Part shown: in pieces, positions 1 to 10,826 of the stretch
Layout of the letters: every line of letters starts with the position of its first letter
How positions within the stretch are numbered: the stretch's first letter is position 1
Source of the DNA: Pelodera strongyloides
Lineage: Eukaryota; Nematoda; Chromadorea; Rhabditida; Rhabditidae
Assembly: GCA_036852015.1 (NCBI GenBank)
Contig: JAANDG010000459.1
Coordinates: forward strand, 1 to 64,000
Reading direction: 5' to 3'
DNA: 64,000 nucleotides
The notes under the pieces: generated by a model
Databases searched by the model: none
What the model was told of the DNA's origin: nothing
The model's input: only the letters and a program-made list of their open reading frames with translations
Program-made: the position numbers and the translations under genes

Positions 1-182
1 GGGCCTGAGTTCCAAACTATCCCTAAACAATATTTGGGAACGTATGGGGTTATATGTGGATCGTGCAACAACAACATTCTGCCAATCAGGCGATGAGCTC
101 GACAAGATTTGAACTCTTACGCGAACGAAATTATCGGTGATGTGCTCATTCCTGAAAGTTACATCTGGTATCTGTTGCATGG

Positions 183-345
183 TGAACTCTCACCCGGAAT
201 AGCCCTAACTCTCCCCCAAATTAGCTCTAACTCTCACCCAAGTTAAACTGTCACCCAAAATATGTCTAACTCTCACCCTGGATGAGAGTTCGTTGGTGGA
301 TCCGGCTTCCTTTCTTTCTTTCGACGAAAGAAAGAAAGGAACCGG
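183..345. repeat. Degenerate CTCACCC repeats and a small hairpin
   Basis: Several imperfect copies of a roughly 27-bp unit containing ACTCTCACCCAA lie between 183 and 300. They are followed at 301-342 by a short near-perfect hairpin whose arms are CTTTC-rich and GAAAG-rich and fold on a tiny CGACG centre. A minus-strand reading frame crosses it, but the translation is repeat-derived (RVRV...), so I do not treat it as coding. Confidence 0.5.
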
Positions 346-494
346 TGCCTCAGTGATGTCAAGTGATATCATTGATACTGATAGCAGTAACATAAAGCTT
401 GATCAGGTGACATCATTACCAGAGTCGATAATATATATTAATAATCAGTAACCAGACTTATCGATTTTTTTTACAAATTGACAAATTGACTTAC

Positions 495-666
495 CGTAGT
501 GAATGTTCGTCTTATTATCCTTGTGCCGTTCCATTTTCACCGTCATCTTCATTGTATTCAAGTTCTTATTGCTAGCATTTTCCTTTAACTTGGCGGCTTT
601 CACACACTCGCTCATCATCGATTTTGCCAGTTCACGGAATGCCTGTCCCACTTTTGAATTTCTCAG
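495..666 (-). CDS. Exon of an unknown small protein, paralogue of 839-1064
   Basis: A minus-strand exon is bounded by a TTTTAG acceptor just above 666 and a GTAAGT donor below 495. It encodes 57 residues that open with LRNSKVGQAFRELAKSMM and stay Lys-rich (MKMTVKMERHKDNKTNIHY). The neighbouring exon at 839-1064 carries LRCSKMGQEFRELAKLMM followed by MVKVEWDRNMDKT. The two are therefore homologous along their length and form a local duplication. No signal peptide, Cys pattern or known motif is visible, and I do not recognise the family. Flanking exons were not found with confidence, so this may be part of a gene or a degraded copy. Confidence 0.4.
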
Positions 667-838
667 CTAAAATACGTTTTAGTCACAAAAAAAAACTACA
701 CATAATAGAGCGGTTTGCATGTGAGCATAAACCTTCGGGCTTCGGGTTGTTTAGTGAGTAGCTGGACCTCCAGAGTATGCCTGTGTTTATCTCTTTATCT
801 TGATGTGGTATATTTACGAGCATTTATGGAATAAAGAT

Positions 839-1064
839 TTATATGTGATCGTGTTCTACCTCATCCGAATGGGTATCACAGAAGTCTGTGATGAATTGCG
901 TCTTGTCCATATTGCGATCCCATTCCACTTTCACCATTAAAGGCCGATCCAGCTTCATATTTCTCCATTCCTCAGCATTTACCTCTGCTTGGGTTCTCAT
1001 AAAACCATTCATCATTAATTTTGCCAGTTCACGAAATTCCTGTCCCATTTTTGAGCACCTCAAG
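839..1064 (-). CDS. Terminal exon of an unknown small protein, paralogue of 495-666
   Basis: A minus-strand exon starts after a TTTTTAG acceptor and runs to a stop at 839-841. The translation begins LRCSKMGQEFRELAKLMMN and ends in an acidic/His tail (SDEVEHDHI). It could also start at the internal Met of KMGQEF. It resembles the exon at 495-666 over most of its length, but its acceptor leaves a different intron phase (one base before the first codon against none). The two copies are therefore not interchangeable exons of one transcript without rearrangement. Function unknown. Confidence 0.4.
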
Positions 1065-4000
1065 CTAAAAACGGTTCAGTCACAAAAAAACTCAACTTGT
1101 AATAGAGCCAATAGAGCGGTTGGGATGTAAGCAGAAATAAATTCGAGAAAAAAAAGTAAAAAATAAAAGATGATTTGAAGATGAGGTCATTTTAGCACTC
1201 GCATTCGGCATTGTGTCATCTGTCGCAACTTCACAACAACAGAAATAGGGACCGGAAGCCCCGCCCACTTTCACACCCGAAAAGAGGCGATAGAAAAATT
1301 ACAGTAGGACAGGAAGAAAGAGCGCTCGCGCTCCATATCTTTATACATGTAAAACTATATATAATGATCCGAAAACACATGTTTGTGTTATTATTACTTA
1401 ATCTACGTGCCTCAATTTACCTGTTTTGTAAATTTGGTACATATCGGGTAGGAATTGACCGATATACGCAATTTTTTGTGTTTGGGTCATATTTTTTAAT
1501 TTAAATATCAAGGTTGTATGGAAAAGGGAAGCTCTGGGACCGATAAATAATGAATACGTAACCAATCGGCTACAAAATGGCAAAAAATCAGAAAATTCCA
1601 CGGAGGTAAACAAAAGTTACAAGCAATGCTTGTTTACTATGGGAAAATCGCATTTTTTCAGGTTTTTTGGTAATAAAAGAGAGATCACTGAAAGGGAAAC
1701 CATGTGCCCTATATTATTCGAATCCTTATCGTTTGCGTAATCACTGGAGAAAAAATAAAGAAAATCGACGGAGGTGTTTTTGAGAAAACATTTGTTAAAG
1801 TTGCCCAAGTCGCAACGGTTGCCGCAGAAGACTAATACCGCGCGCTACCTACCGTAGTTTCGGTCTGCGTCTCTCCAAAAGACGTTGTTTTTCATTATCT
1901 CTCACATTGGATGAGAAATCCTACTTTTTTTCAAAATCCTAAAAAAGTTGTCATTTTATTATTATTTTTATGCTGTGTTCTACTTGTGCGTTAAATTGTT
2001 TGTTTTTATATGATCGTATCTTAAATTGAATTTTATGTACATGTCTTTGTAGAGCCAAATTCGCTGGCGTGTTTTGCTTTGCTTTTCATTTTAATTTTTG
2101 GCTTGTATTATTTCCTTATTTCAGTTTCCTCACATCCACATCTGTGCTGATGCTAGCGAGCGAGGTTCTCTCAGCAGGCTTGATTGCGTAACATAGGTAT
2201 GTACTTTTTGTCGGCAATTACATTAATTGGAAAGTTCGTAGTTTACATGCTACTCGTTTATCACTGTTGGCCATTATTGTTTACGTTTTCTCTTCCGTGA
2301 CCTTTATCTTAAATGAATACGTTAAAATTAAACAATTATATTACTTATAGGGTTCGTAGGGCGCCTGTAAAGCCTTAGCTTCTGACAGAATTTTTTGAAA
2401 ATATAGCTATAAACGGTATCCGTATGCAGATTCCTGTATATTTATTCTACGTTTTCCTTCTTTTCTGTATGTATGTCATATTCATTTCCACAGTTAGATT
2501 TGTCATCCCATCTTTTGGGTTTAATCCTGCATCCCTATTTCATTTATTTCTAGGAGTTGATGCATGTTGGACAAGGAATGGAGCAAACAACATGCAACCG
2601 ATTGTGGAATGTGGCAATTAAGAGTATACCGATTGGATGCTAATATCTTTGTTTGGTTCATAGTTTCTATTGTCATTAGCCGGTTCGCTTTGAGTATGAG
2701 AAGTGGATAATTTTGTTAATATATTCAATCCTGTCAGTCTGTGTAAATATGTATGTAACTTGGAATTCTCCCTTTTCCGTCGGGCATTACCGGTTAATGA
2801 CAAACGTGTATGTTCCTTCAATTGGTGGGTTCTGAGGAACTCGTCTACTTTGATGGTTCTTTTACACTTCGTTTTGTTTTTAATAAAATTGCGTTCCGGT
2901 CATCGGTTTTCCCTGTTGATATGTGTGTTTTTGGCCTTCAGTCAATAATGTGTTCTGCTCTTAACATTTCCATGTTTAATTGACTGGTCTATGATAATAT
3001 TGGTTATGTAAACTATTTGATTATCTGTTCCTTTTTTGACTATCGGTTGACACTTGGGAATGAATTGGCTCTCCTGTTGCCGTATTTCTGCGCGCAGACA
3101 GCGAGGGAAGAGAGACCCATGCCACTCTGCCGCTCTAACTTTTATCCCCGCTTCTGTAGTAATGGGGCGCGCGCTTTTTAAGTAATTACGAATAGGGCAA
3201 TTAGAAACCTTTCATAATAATTACATATTATGATATCGGAGAACACTGGGAACCGTTTGGTACATATTTCATCGGGATTCGTGAGCTTTGAAAAAGTGCC
3301 TTCCGGTCCCTATCTGTAGCGTCCGTTTACAAGTGCGACACCTTGAAGGAAGATGAGAGCTATCCCGCACAGGAGCATTATATTCTGTTTAGTGGAGCTA
3401 GACAGTGCATAACTCTCTTTAAAAAGTCCCAGTAGCTGATTTGTATTGCACAGTGAGTGATGTATTGTATATTTGATTTTTGGACGCAATATAGATAATA
3501 TACGGAAGATATTGCATAATAATAGTGTCTAATACGAATTAATCAAACACGAGACAAGTTGCTTGTGATTGTGGTCTACAGCAAAGTTTACAGGGAATAT
3601 TAATCTCTACACATGAACCAAAATATAAATACGGTTCTATTTCGGAGTAAAACCTCATATTGAGTAAGTTCATGTTCAGTGACAGTCTTATTTCAGAAAG
3701 TCTAAACAATGAGTAATAGACCAAACTAAATGTGAGAATAAACAATAAACTGACAATTTAGTCTTTTTCGACTGTTTCCCATGTCTGTATATTCTGTTTT
3801 CAATTATCTGCGAGCATACATGTTTCCTATTCAGAAAAATTTCGCAATTGAGAAAAATTAAGAAATGAATGTTTATTTGTCAAATAACAAAGCGTTTATT
3901 ACGCACATATGTAACGCACAGGTTTGTGAAAAAAAAAAACTAAATCACAATTTAGGCTTTAGGAACCTAGTCCCTGTAGTGTTTGGCAAGCAATTTTTGC

Positions 4001-4269
4001 GAGCTTGGTACATTCCAAATCATTAGAGGCCAAGTAGTTGAGATTGGAGCAGTAACTGAAAGTATATAATTTCAAGACACGAAATAATGAACTGACTAGC
4101 ATGAACGAACGCCTAGCGTACTCGCTCAGTCAGATAAAACAGTCAACAGTGTTCATGAACAACTAAACTATGATTTTCATGAAATTGCATGCTTTGTTCT
4201 GTTCCCTACAAGCAAATTTGTTTTGTTTTTCAGAGAAATAAGTAACATAAAAGTACAGTAGAAAACCTA
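1065..4269. other. Intergenic, no supported gene
   Basis: No coding exon could be supported here. Open frames are short, AT-driven and without paired splice sites. One stretch at about 2125-2195 is flanked by TTATTTCAG and GTATGT and could be an exon of a non-coding or unrecognised transcript. A 14-15-bp motif containing AGGGACCGGAAG occurs near 1250 and inverted near 3305. Confidence 0.5.
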
Positions 4270-5544
4270 CTACTCATCGCATTTGCTTTTCGGCATCACA
4301 TTGTCTTCGTAACATTTGTCATGGGCGAAGCAGACAAAGTTGATATCTTAAAAAAATCGAGCTCAATTCGAGCTCAATTATATTTATCATAAATACGTAG
4401 GAATTCAGTTTCCGTTGGTCCTTACAAAAAGCCTAAATTATTCATACAGCTTGAAGGACTTTTGAATATCAGTGTGACAACCACAGAAAGATGTCCTACC
4501 ATGATTCTTCTCACATCTCTTTCGATATGCCAAACCAGCTGCAGAAGAGTTCAAGACGCTTGCGCTTCCACAGTTATTGTCATTCTTTGCAACCTTTGGT
4601 GGGATAATTAGCACTTTCATATGTACATCCAATGAAAACAAACTGATGCGTAATCATAATCATAGTAACGCGAAATTCCTTGACATATTAATTTAAATAT
4701 TATTTTTTTGCTTATGTGAAACTCCTGAAGCGTATATATTCCAAAGTTGTGTAATAAGATTTAACTGCACTTATTTTGGAGAGTTGCGAAAAGTACTCAT
4801 GCCAAACGCGTAGAAAACTGTTGCGGACATACAAGCACATCAAAAACAAACTGTCAAACTTTGCTCATGTATATAATATAATAATTCAAGTTAACTTACA
4901 CGATTCCATGCGAAATAGTGATCCGAGCCTGAAATTGGGATTTTATAGGTACCCACGACATTTTTTCGTGAACAAATTTTTTTTATAGCTTCAGCATGGC
5001 CAGAGATACAGATAAATTTAGCTAGTATTGTCAGTTTGTTGAATCTGTGCCTCTAACAACTTACGTTCTTCACAGTCAAACAGTTTGGTCATCATGTCTT
5101 CCAGTTTCTGAAGTAAATAATCAAATTATTTATTTTATTTTATCGTGTAAAAAGTGGCGTGTTTTAGGTGGGTGTTTTTGGCTTTTCTTTGCAATCTATT
5201 GTTAAGTGGTAGTTAGTTAATTACTTATTCTATTAGGAATAATGAGCTTCAGTTGTGACAATTCAGTTGTGAGCCATTTTTGTTTGTTTTAATATTGGGG
5301 CTAGGCGCGCTATCACTTCAGCTCATAAGTTTGCACTTTGCCTGTCGACCTCATGTTTTGCTTCCAGAATTTATAGAGAAAAGGCTGAGACATATAAATG
5401 GCCAAGCTGTCCCGAACAACGAACCTGGTCATGGAAAGGCACATAAGGCCTGCGCAGGTTGCATTCGGCAAGAGTCTTGTAGCCTTCTCCTTGAATAAGA
5501 GTTATTCCTTGGAATAACAGAAGTCCAAGAAAGTAGCGAATCAT
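4270..5544 (-). CDS. Secreted phospholipase A2-like protein, copy B
   Basis: Predicted five-exon gene, minus strand: 5544-5425, 5107-5065, 4928-4900, 4593-4482, 4346-4270. Intron phases (0,1,0,1) match throughout, giving 126 residues. The start chosen (5544) opens a signal peptide (MIRYFLGLLLFQGITLIQG). The mature part continues with an ECNL..PYVPF segment, a KLEDMMTKLFDC exon, SDHYFAWN, then NNCGSASV, and the last exon holds CFAHDKCYED. The HDKCY piece matches the His-Asp catalytic signature of secreted PLA2 (C..HD.CY). The canonical CGPG calcium loop is not obvious; NNCGSAS occupies a similar place. Exon 4 ends in an extra TSFC not present in copy A. Upstream in-frame Met codons at 5577 and 5610 would lengthen the N-terminus. 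Enzyme activity is inference. Confidence 0.75.
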
Positions 5545-6351
5545 GTGGAGTCTTTGTGAAAAGAAAATGATCTCCATTGGCAAATCGCCGCTTTTAACTG
5601 TGTTCTTCACGGTGAGTCATTTTTGAGTGCCTCGATTTTTCAAATTGTTTTTTTTTTTTAAGTTTCATATTATTAGATCAAAATGTATATGAATAATATG
5701 AATCATGTTCATGTACATGTTGATAAAACGAAAATGTAAATTATATATGTATTATTGTCTATGGCCACTACGGCGCTTTTTTTTTACAATAAATAATGAA
5801 GCGGTGTTGAAACAATGATGAAATGTTTCTTTGCGAAGGCCAACACGTAAATACAAATCTTTATTTCCTTTCGTGTCTATTAACTATTTAAGAGTTTTAG
5901 CTTCCGTGGTATGTGCACGCAGTTGGCTGCATGCGATACCTGTCATCATCGGACATTTAAAACCAACGGCAGTCAAATATTCAAGATAGTGACAGAAGCT
6001 GAAATAAAAAAACGAACATTACTCCTCACGGGTCGGGCCCACAAAAATAAAAAGCCCGGCCAAGTTTTCAGCATGGCTTTTCAAAATTTTATACCGTAGC
6101 TAAATAAGGTTTTTTTAAGTTTGCCGTTTGCCTCTTATTGTTTCATCAGTCGGATGAAGAGCGCTAATAGGCCTTCGGCACTCCGCCAAACATAAGCACT
6201 GTAATGTCCTCATTGTTCGGAACTGCCGGAATTTCTTCATTTTCATTCCCGGACGGCGCAACGTAGTTGGTTTGGGGAATTTTTTCTCGGTTTTTCCTTA
6301 CAATAATTAACTAATTTTAAATAGGTACACCCTAAAAGTTCTCAAAACTCA
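5545..6351. other. Spacer between the two PLA2-like genes
   Basis: About 800 bp separate the start of copy B from the stop of copy A. I see no coding exon here. It must hold the promoter of copy B and the 3' end of copy A, but no core promoter element can be named with confidence. Confidence 0.4.
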
Positions 6352-7468
6352 CTAATCGTCGCATTTGCTTTTCGAAATTACTTTCTCTTCATAGCACTTG
6401 TCGTGGGCAAAACAGACGAAATTTATATCTGAAGAAAGCGCGTATGTGTGCGTTCGTTTTTACACATTAATCTTCGCCATTAAAAAAATCTGTAAAGCTT
6501 TGAGCTTTATAATAAATAAATAGCTTTTAGGTTAAATTACTATTGATATTATATACTAAATTACTAGTAATTGATCTTAATAGCTTTAAGATTAAATAAA
6601 TAGCTTTTAGGTTTAATTACTATTGATATTATATACTAAATTACTAATAATTGATCTTAATAGCTTTAAAATTAATAGAGCTTTTGAAGCAAGCATACCA
6701 TTCTTTATACCACTCTTGCCCCCCTCGCAAGAGTCGCGGTACATTTGTCCATATCCCAACGAGTCCGATACACTAGCACTTCCACAGTTATTGTAAAGCT
6801 TGCCCACCTGCAAATGAATTTATTTCACCTAATCTATGTGTTTTGTGAGCTTTATGTGTAAACATAGCCCCTATGTTAATTCATAATCAAATTGAATATA
6901 TTCCGTGATTGACAACAAGAAAAACTCGGCACGTGAATCTCCCAGTAGTTATGGGCCGACAACTTTACAAGAAAAGGAACTTACGTTATTCCAGTTGAAA
7001 TAGTGGTCCGAACCTAAAAAGTGAGTGTAATAATATTACTGAACACGAAGAAAAAACTATTGCTTTCCCAAGACGTTAGCCATGCACATATTTTAAGCTT
7101 CTTTTATGACAAAGATTATTGTGGTTTTGTGACGTCATAAATTCATAAATAGACTAAACCTACGGTTCTGACAATCAAACAGTTCTGTCATCATGTGCTC
7201 GAGTTTCTGAAAGATAAACTGTATATTGTGTAATATGTATTTTCTTATTCGTGTGCAGGAAATATTCTATCTAATCTAGAAATAGGCACAGATGTCATTT
7301 CAACTCGCGCAAAAAACAACCAACAGGTTCGTCGAATGGAACGTATGGCTTGTCCAGGTTGCATTCTTCCAGAGTTCTGTAGGTTCCCTGTCCGGGGTCA
7401 GATATTTTATGCGATGTAACAAACAGAATATTCTGACATAATAGAAGTAGCAAAAGTCTCAGAATCAT
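6352..7468 (-). CDS. Secreted phospholipase A2-like protein, copy A
   Basis: Five exons on the minus strand: 7468-7325, 7206-7164, 7013-6985, 6807-6699, 6428-6352. They have the same sizes and phases as copy B at 4270-5544 except for small differences in exons 1 and 4, and predict 133 residues. The chosen Met opens a hydrophobic signal peptide (MILRLLLLLLCQNILFVTS). Later segments are EECNLDKPYVPF, KLEHMMTELFDC, SDHYFNWNN, NNCGSASVSDSLGYGQMY and finally CFAHDKCYEEKV. The HDKCY element is the PLA2 catalytic His-Asp signature; known family members hydrolyse the sn-2 ester of phospholipids outside the cell. The calcium loop is atypical. The pair with copy B is a tandem duplication in which every splice junction is kept. 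A non-catalytic secreted role remains possible. Confidence 0.78.
6522..6675. repeat. Two-copy tandem duplication in intron 4 of PLA2-like copy A
   Basis: A roughly 75-bp AT-rich unit (AGCTTTTAGGTT.AATTACT... ...TTGATCTTAATAGCTTTA) occurs twice in a row with few differences. It lies wholly inside the last intron of the gene at 6352-7468. Confidence 0.75.
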
Positions 7469-8624
7469 TATATGCACTGTGTACAATGTTTGATAGTGGA
7501 ATTGTGACCATAATAAACCCGACATTAGGAACTGTTTAGTATTCTGCAATGCATATTTGATATCTCCGTTATTTGATTATCATCAATAAAATATTCTTAT
7601 TTCAATACTGATTTTATTGTTTTTATGTGACCGTTTAGAGCAAACCATACTCATTGTATTATGGGCTGGAAAACATCAACAAACATTATGATATAAGCAA
7701 GATTATCTTGTATCTTATTTGGTTTGATATAATTTCGGCTCTTTGAAAAATACTAGAGCAAAGTAGCAATGTGTACTCATGTTTTTCTGACTAAAGTGAT
7801 GCGGCTAGCAGAGGGCTTACTATTGACTGAATTAAACAAAAAATATAATCAACACGCATAAATACAGGTGTATCAACGTGTACAGCTGTGTGTCAGCGCG
7901 TACCGTTGCGTATTTGTACCGTTGCGTATATCAGCGCGTACCGTAATCAGACTACCGAAGGGAAGGAATATATGGAGTTTGTTGGTATCCTTATTTTGCA
8001 ATTTTAAATAATCATAGAACTTTTTCCGAATAAATTGTTTTCCATGATGTGCTCACTGTTACCGTTCAGTTTTGTTACGTTGTTAAATGAAATGTTTTAG
8101 GGACTATGTAAGAGCTGTTTGCTTGGTTAGCGTCTGTATTACACGTATGATTTTTCGACTTTACCGAAATTTGAGCTCAAGAGCGGGTGCAACCTAACCA
8201 TGCGACGTAAATCTCTGTGATTACAAATGCGCAGCGTTTTCTCCCCGTTCAATTCGTTCCCTGTGAGTTGTCCGTAAAAACGAACGCACAGAAAAACGAG
8301 CTTTGCGGTTTCTGACAGCACATGAAAAGACCTTTCGAATGAGGTATAATATATGCCAACACCTATGTTCCTCTCCGACCCAAAGTGCCGACCCAACTAA
8401 AGCGAAGTCCGACTCTGGGCGGTCCTAGTTTCCGCCCCGAGTCGAAAAATTTGAAAAAGGCGTGGGAGTTGGGTCGGCAAAACCACTGTTTGGAGCCAGA
8501 GTTGGGTCGGCAAAACACTGTTTGGAGTCGGCAAAACCGTAATTTGTACAGATGCGTAGCCCATAAATTACACTACATAACGGGAGGAAATGTTTATTGG
8601 GAATAATACATACACAGTATATGA
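7469..8624. other. Intergenic; short GGGTCGGC repeats
   Basis: No gene supported. Around 7880-7945 there are a few copies of GCGTACCGTTGCGTAT-like words. At 8468-8540 a unit of about 35-40 bp (TTGGGTCGGCAAAAC...CTGTTTGGAG) is repeated about two to three times. Related GGGTCGG words recur at 9100-9130. The open frames across this stretch are repeat-derived. Confidence 0.45.
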
Positions 8625-8957
8625 CTAAACATTCAAATTTGACGGAGTTTTAGCGAATCTTCCATTGTCCAGTATTAGTGTCAGGCAGCAGAATGCATCT
8701 TTGATGTTGTGAACTTCCATGGAGCTGGCCACCAGTGTCTAAATGTATTAAACTAAATAGTAAATGAAAGTGTAATACTTCTGCGTCATTCTGCGAAGAT
8801 TACAAACTATTAGTAACATATACTTCTACGGCTGAGTCTATCTATAGTGACCGATGAGAACCCTACTCTTACCACATCATAAACTTACTTACATTATAGT
8901 GTTTCCTTCCGTTTGTGTGCTTGCTTGAACGCGCACCAGTCAGTGAAGCAATGGTAC
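8625..8957 (-). CDS. Possible two-exon 3' end of an unknown gene
   Basis: Two minus-strand segments fit as exons. 8957-8893 lies between an ATCACAG acceptor and a strong GTAAGTAAG donor. 8738-8625 follows a CATTTAG acceptor and ends in TAG. Joined in phase they read ...SSKHTNGRKHYN then TLVASSMEVHNIKDAFCCLT.... No start exon, motif or family was recognised. The second exon is also open in another frame (DTGGQLHGSS...), so the coding frame is not certain. Treat as a lead only. Confidence 0.22.
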
Positions 8958-9429
8958 CTGTGATAGCAATAAGTTACTAGAGGAAATAATAAAGGAAATA
9001 GAAACAAATTAGAACAAAACCAGAAAGTGCAAAACTTCAAAAAAAAATTGAAAAATCATCGTGAAAAATGCGATGTGCATGCGGAAGGGCTGGAAGCGCG
9101 CCAGTTGGGTCGGACCTGGGTCAGACTTGGGTCAGTTTGGCTGGCATGCGTTCACTGCTGCTGCCTACTGTACTACTACAATATTTGTACTGCTAAAGGG
9201 TCGGCACTGCAAATTTCAGTCATATTTAGCGTCGGCGGTGGGGTCGAAGGCCATAATTTGGGCGCGCATTGGGTCGGAGATTAACAGAGACAAAGAATTG
9301 GGATCTTCTCTTTATTTCTGCTCGCCTCACAAACGGCCTCGCGAACACCATGCCTCATGCCCTCTTTCGTATTACATTGCCGAGTAACGTTTAAAAATCA
9401 TTCGTGAAAAGAAAAAAAGTGTGCTCAAT

Positions 9430-9745
9430 GCATAATTCACAAATTTTTGATACCGTAATTTCACAAAGTATGATACCGTAATTTTTATCGTAATCGTGTA
9501 AAAAAAATTACGCGATAACGATAACTTTTTTTATTGTGTTGCGTAACACGCCTTACACGATAACGACAAAATTTATCGTTATCGTATATGCGCGCTTAGA
9601 CGATAACGCGCGAAAAAATTTATCGTGCACATAACTGTAGCTTACACGACACGATAAAATGCGCGTATTGCCACGGGTCAGAACTCGTGCACGATCATTT
9701 TTTATCGTGAAATTTTATGATAAGGGAATTTATCGTGTAAGGAAA
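9430..9745. repeat. Cluster of TTATCG / CGATAA inverted words
   Basis: Over about 300 bp the word CGATAA and its complement TTATCG recur many times in both orientations, often extended to ACACGATAA or TTATCGTGTAA. The segment can fold on itself in many registers. No coding potential. It is probably a degenerate palindromic element or nested copies of one. Confidence 0.6.
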
Positions 9746-10826
9746 GCTATAATGAGCAGTCAACTTCCGCATTTCATGTGTAACGTGACTCCTCACAAAC
9801 AAAAATAAACACAAACTTTCTTATTTTTAATACTATCTATGTTACTATGTTCTTCAATTAAAATGTTCTGCTAACTTTCAGAGTTTTGCAAATTCTGTGG
9901 ATTTCGGGTTCGAAGTTCGAGCTGTGCGGTTTTCTATTTGAACAGCTGGAATGATTACCTATTATCGTACCTACTCGGGCACCATACTCGGAATTTTTAG
10001 TGAGCTTTTTTATAGCGCTCAGCAGTCTAATCTAAATTACTAGTATCTCTATTATAACCTACTGGTCTAATAAACATATGTGTTTCTTATGCTTTGTTAC
10101 ATTCTTCAGTTATAGATTTTCAGATAGTTATTGTATGCAACTATGTGCTGAAAATTTACCGTATCTTGAAACTACACGAGGATATTATTTTAATTTTCCA
10201 TATTATATATGCAGGTTTTGTGCAGAAATACGGTTGTATTGACAGAATCACACCGAATTTTCGGGATACTTGGAAACCCCATAATGGAAAATTGGCTACT
10301 ACTCTGATTAGTAAAAACCAAGAGATTGGGAAAGATTGGCACGATTTAACAACATAATCTGATGCAACCGGTTGACAAAGTGAAGAAACGTCTTAAGTTT
10401 AGAAACAGATCTCAAAACAGCTCAATCTTTGATTGATAACCCATATAAAGGAGTCAATCTGGTTTCCGCCCCATAAAGCATAACTTGACCGGTAGACAGG
10501 TAAACCGGTAAACGTCTTGATAGTGGAAAAGCGAAACCCTAGTTTTTCGTTTCTTTTTTAGCAAAGGACTTTATCGTATTATAACTTGATGTAGAACTAT
10601 AGCTCTCTTTATGCTTTAGCAACCATGGATAGTTCTGAACATGAAAATACTTTGTTTAATTTTCATTTGAGCGAGACTAATATAAGCATATTGCAATTGG
10701 AAAATTTTTCCAATTTTGTGGAAAACCATCCATTTTTGTGTCAAATGAAAGGCCATTTTTCCCTACAATTTTTTTAGTTTACATGCATCGTTTTCGTCAT
10801 GACTTTTTTTTTTCAGGACAAAGAAT
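9746..10826. other. Intergenic upstream of the DUF281-like gene
   Basis: No gene supported. A short motif ATACTTGGAAACCCCATAA near 10265 recurs twice, in opposite orientations, at about 27158 and 27405 and marks a dispersed repeat. A run of T ending in CAG (about 10805-10816), ten bases before the next start codon, looks like a trans-splice acceptor. Confidence 0.4.
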
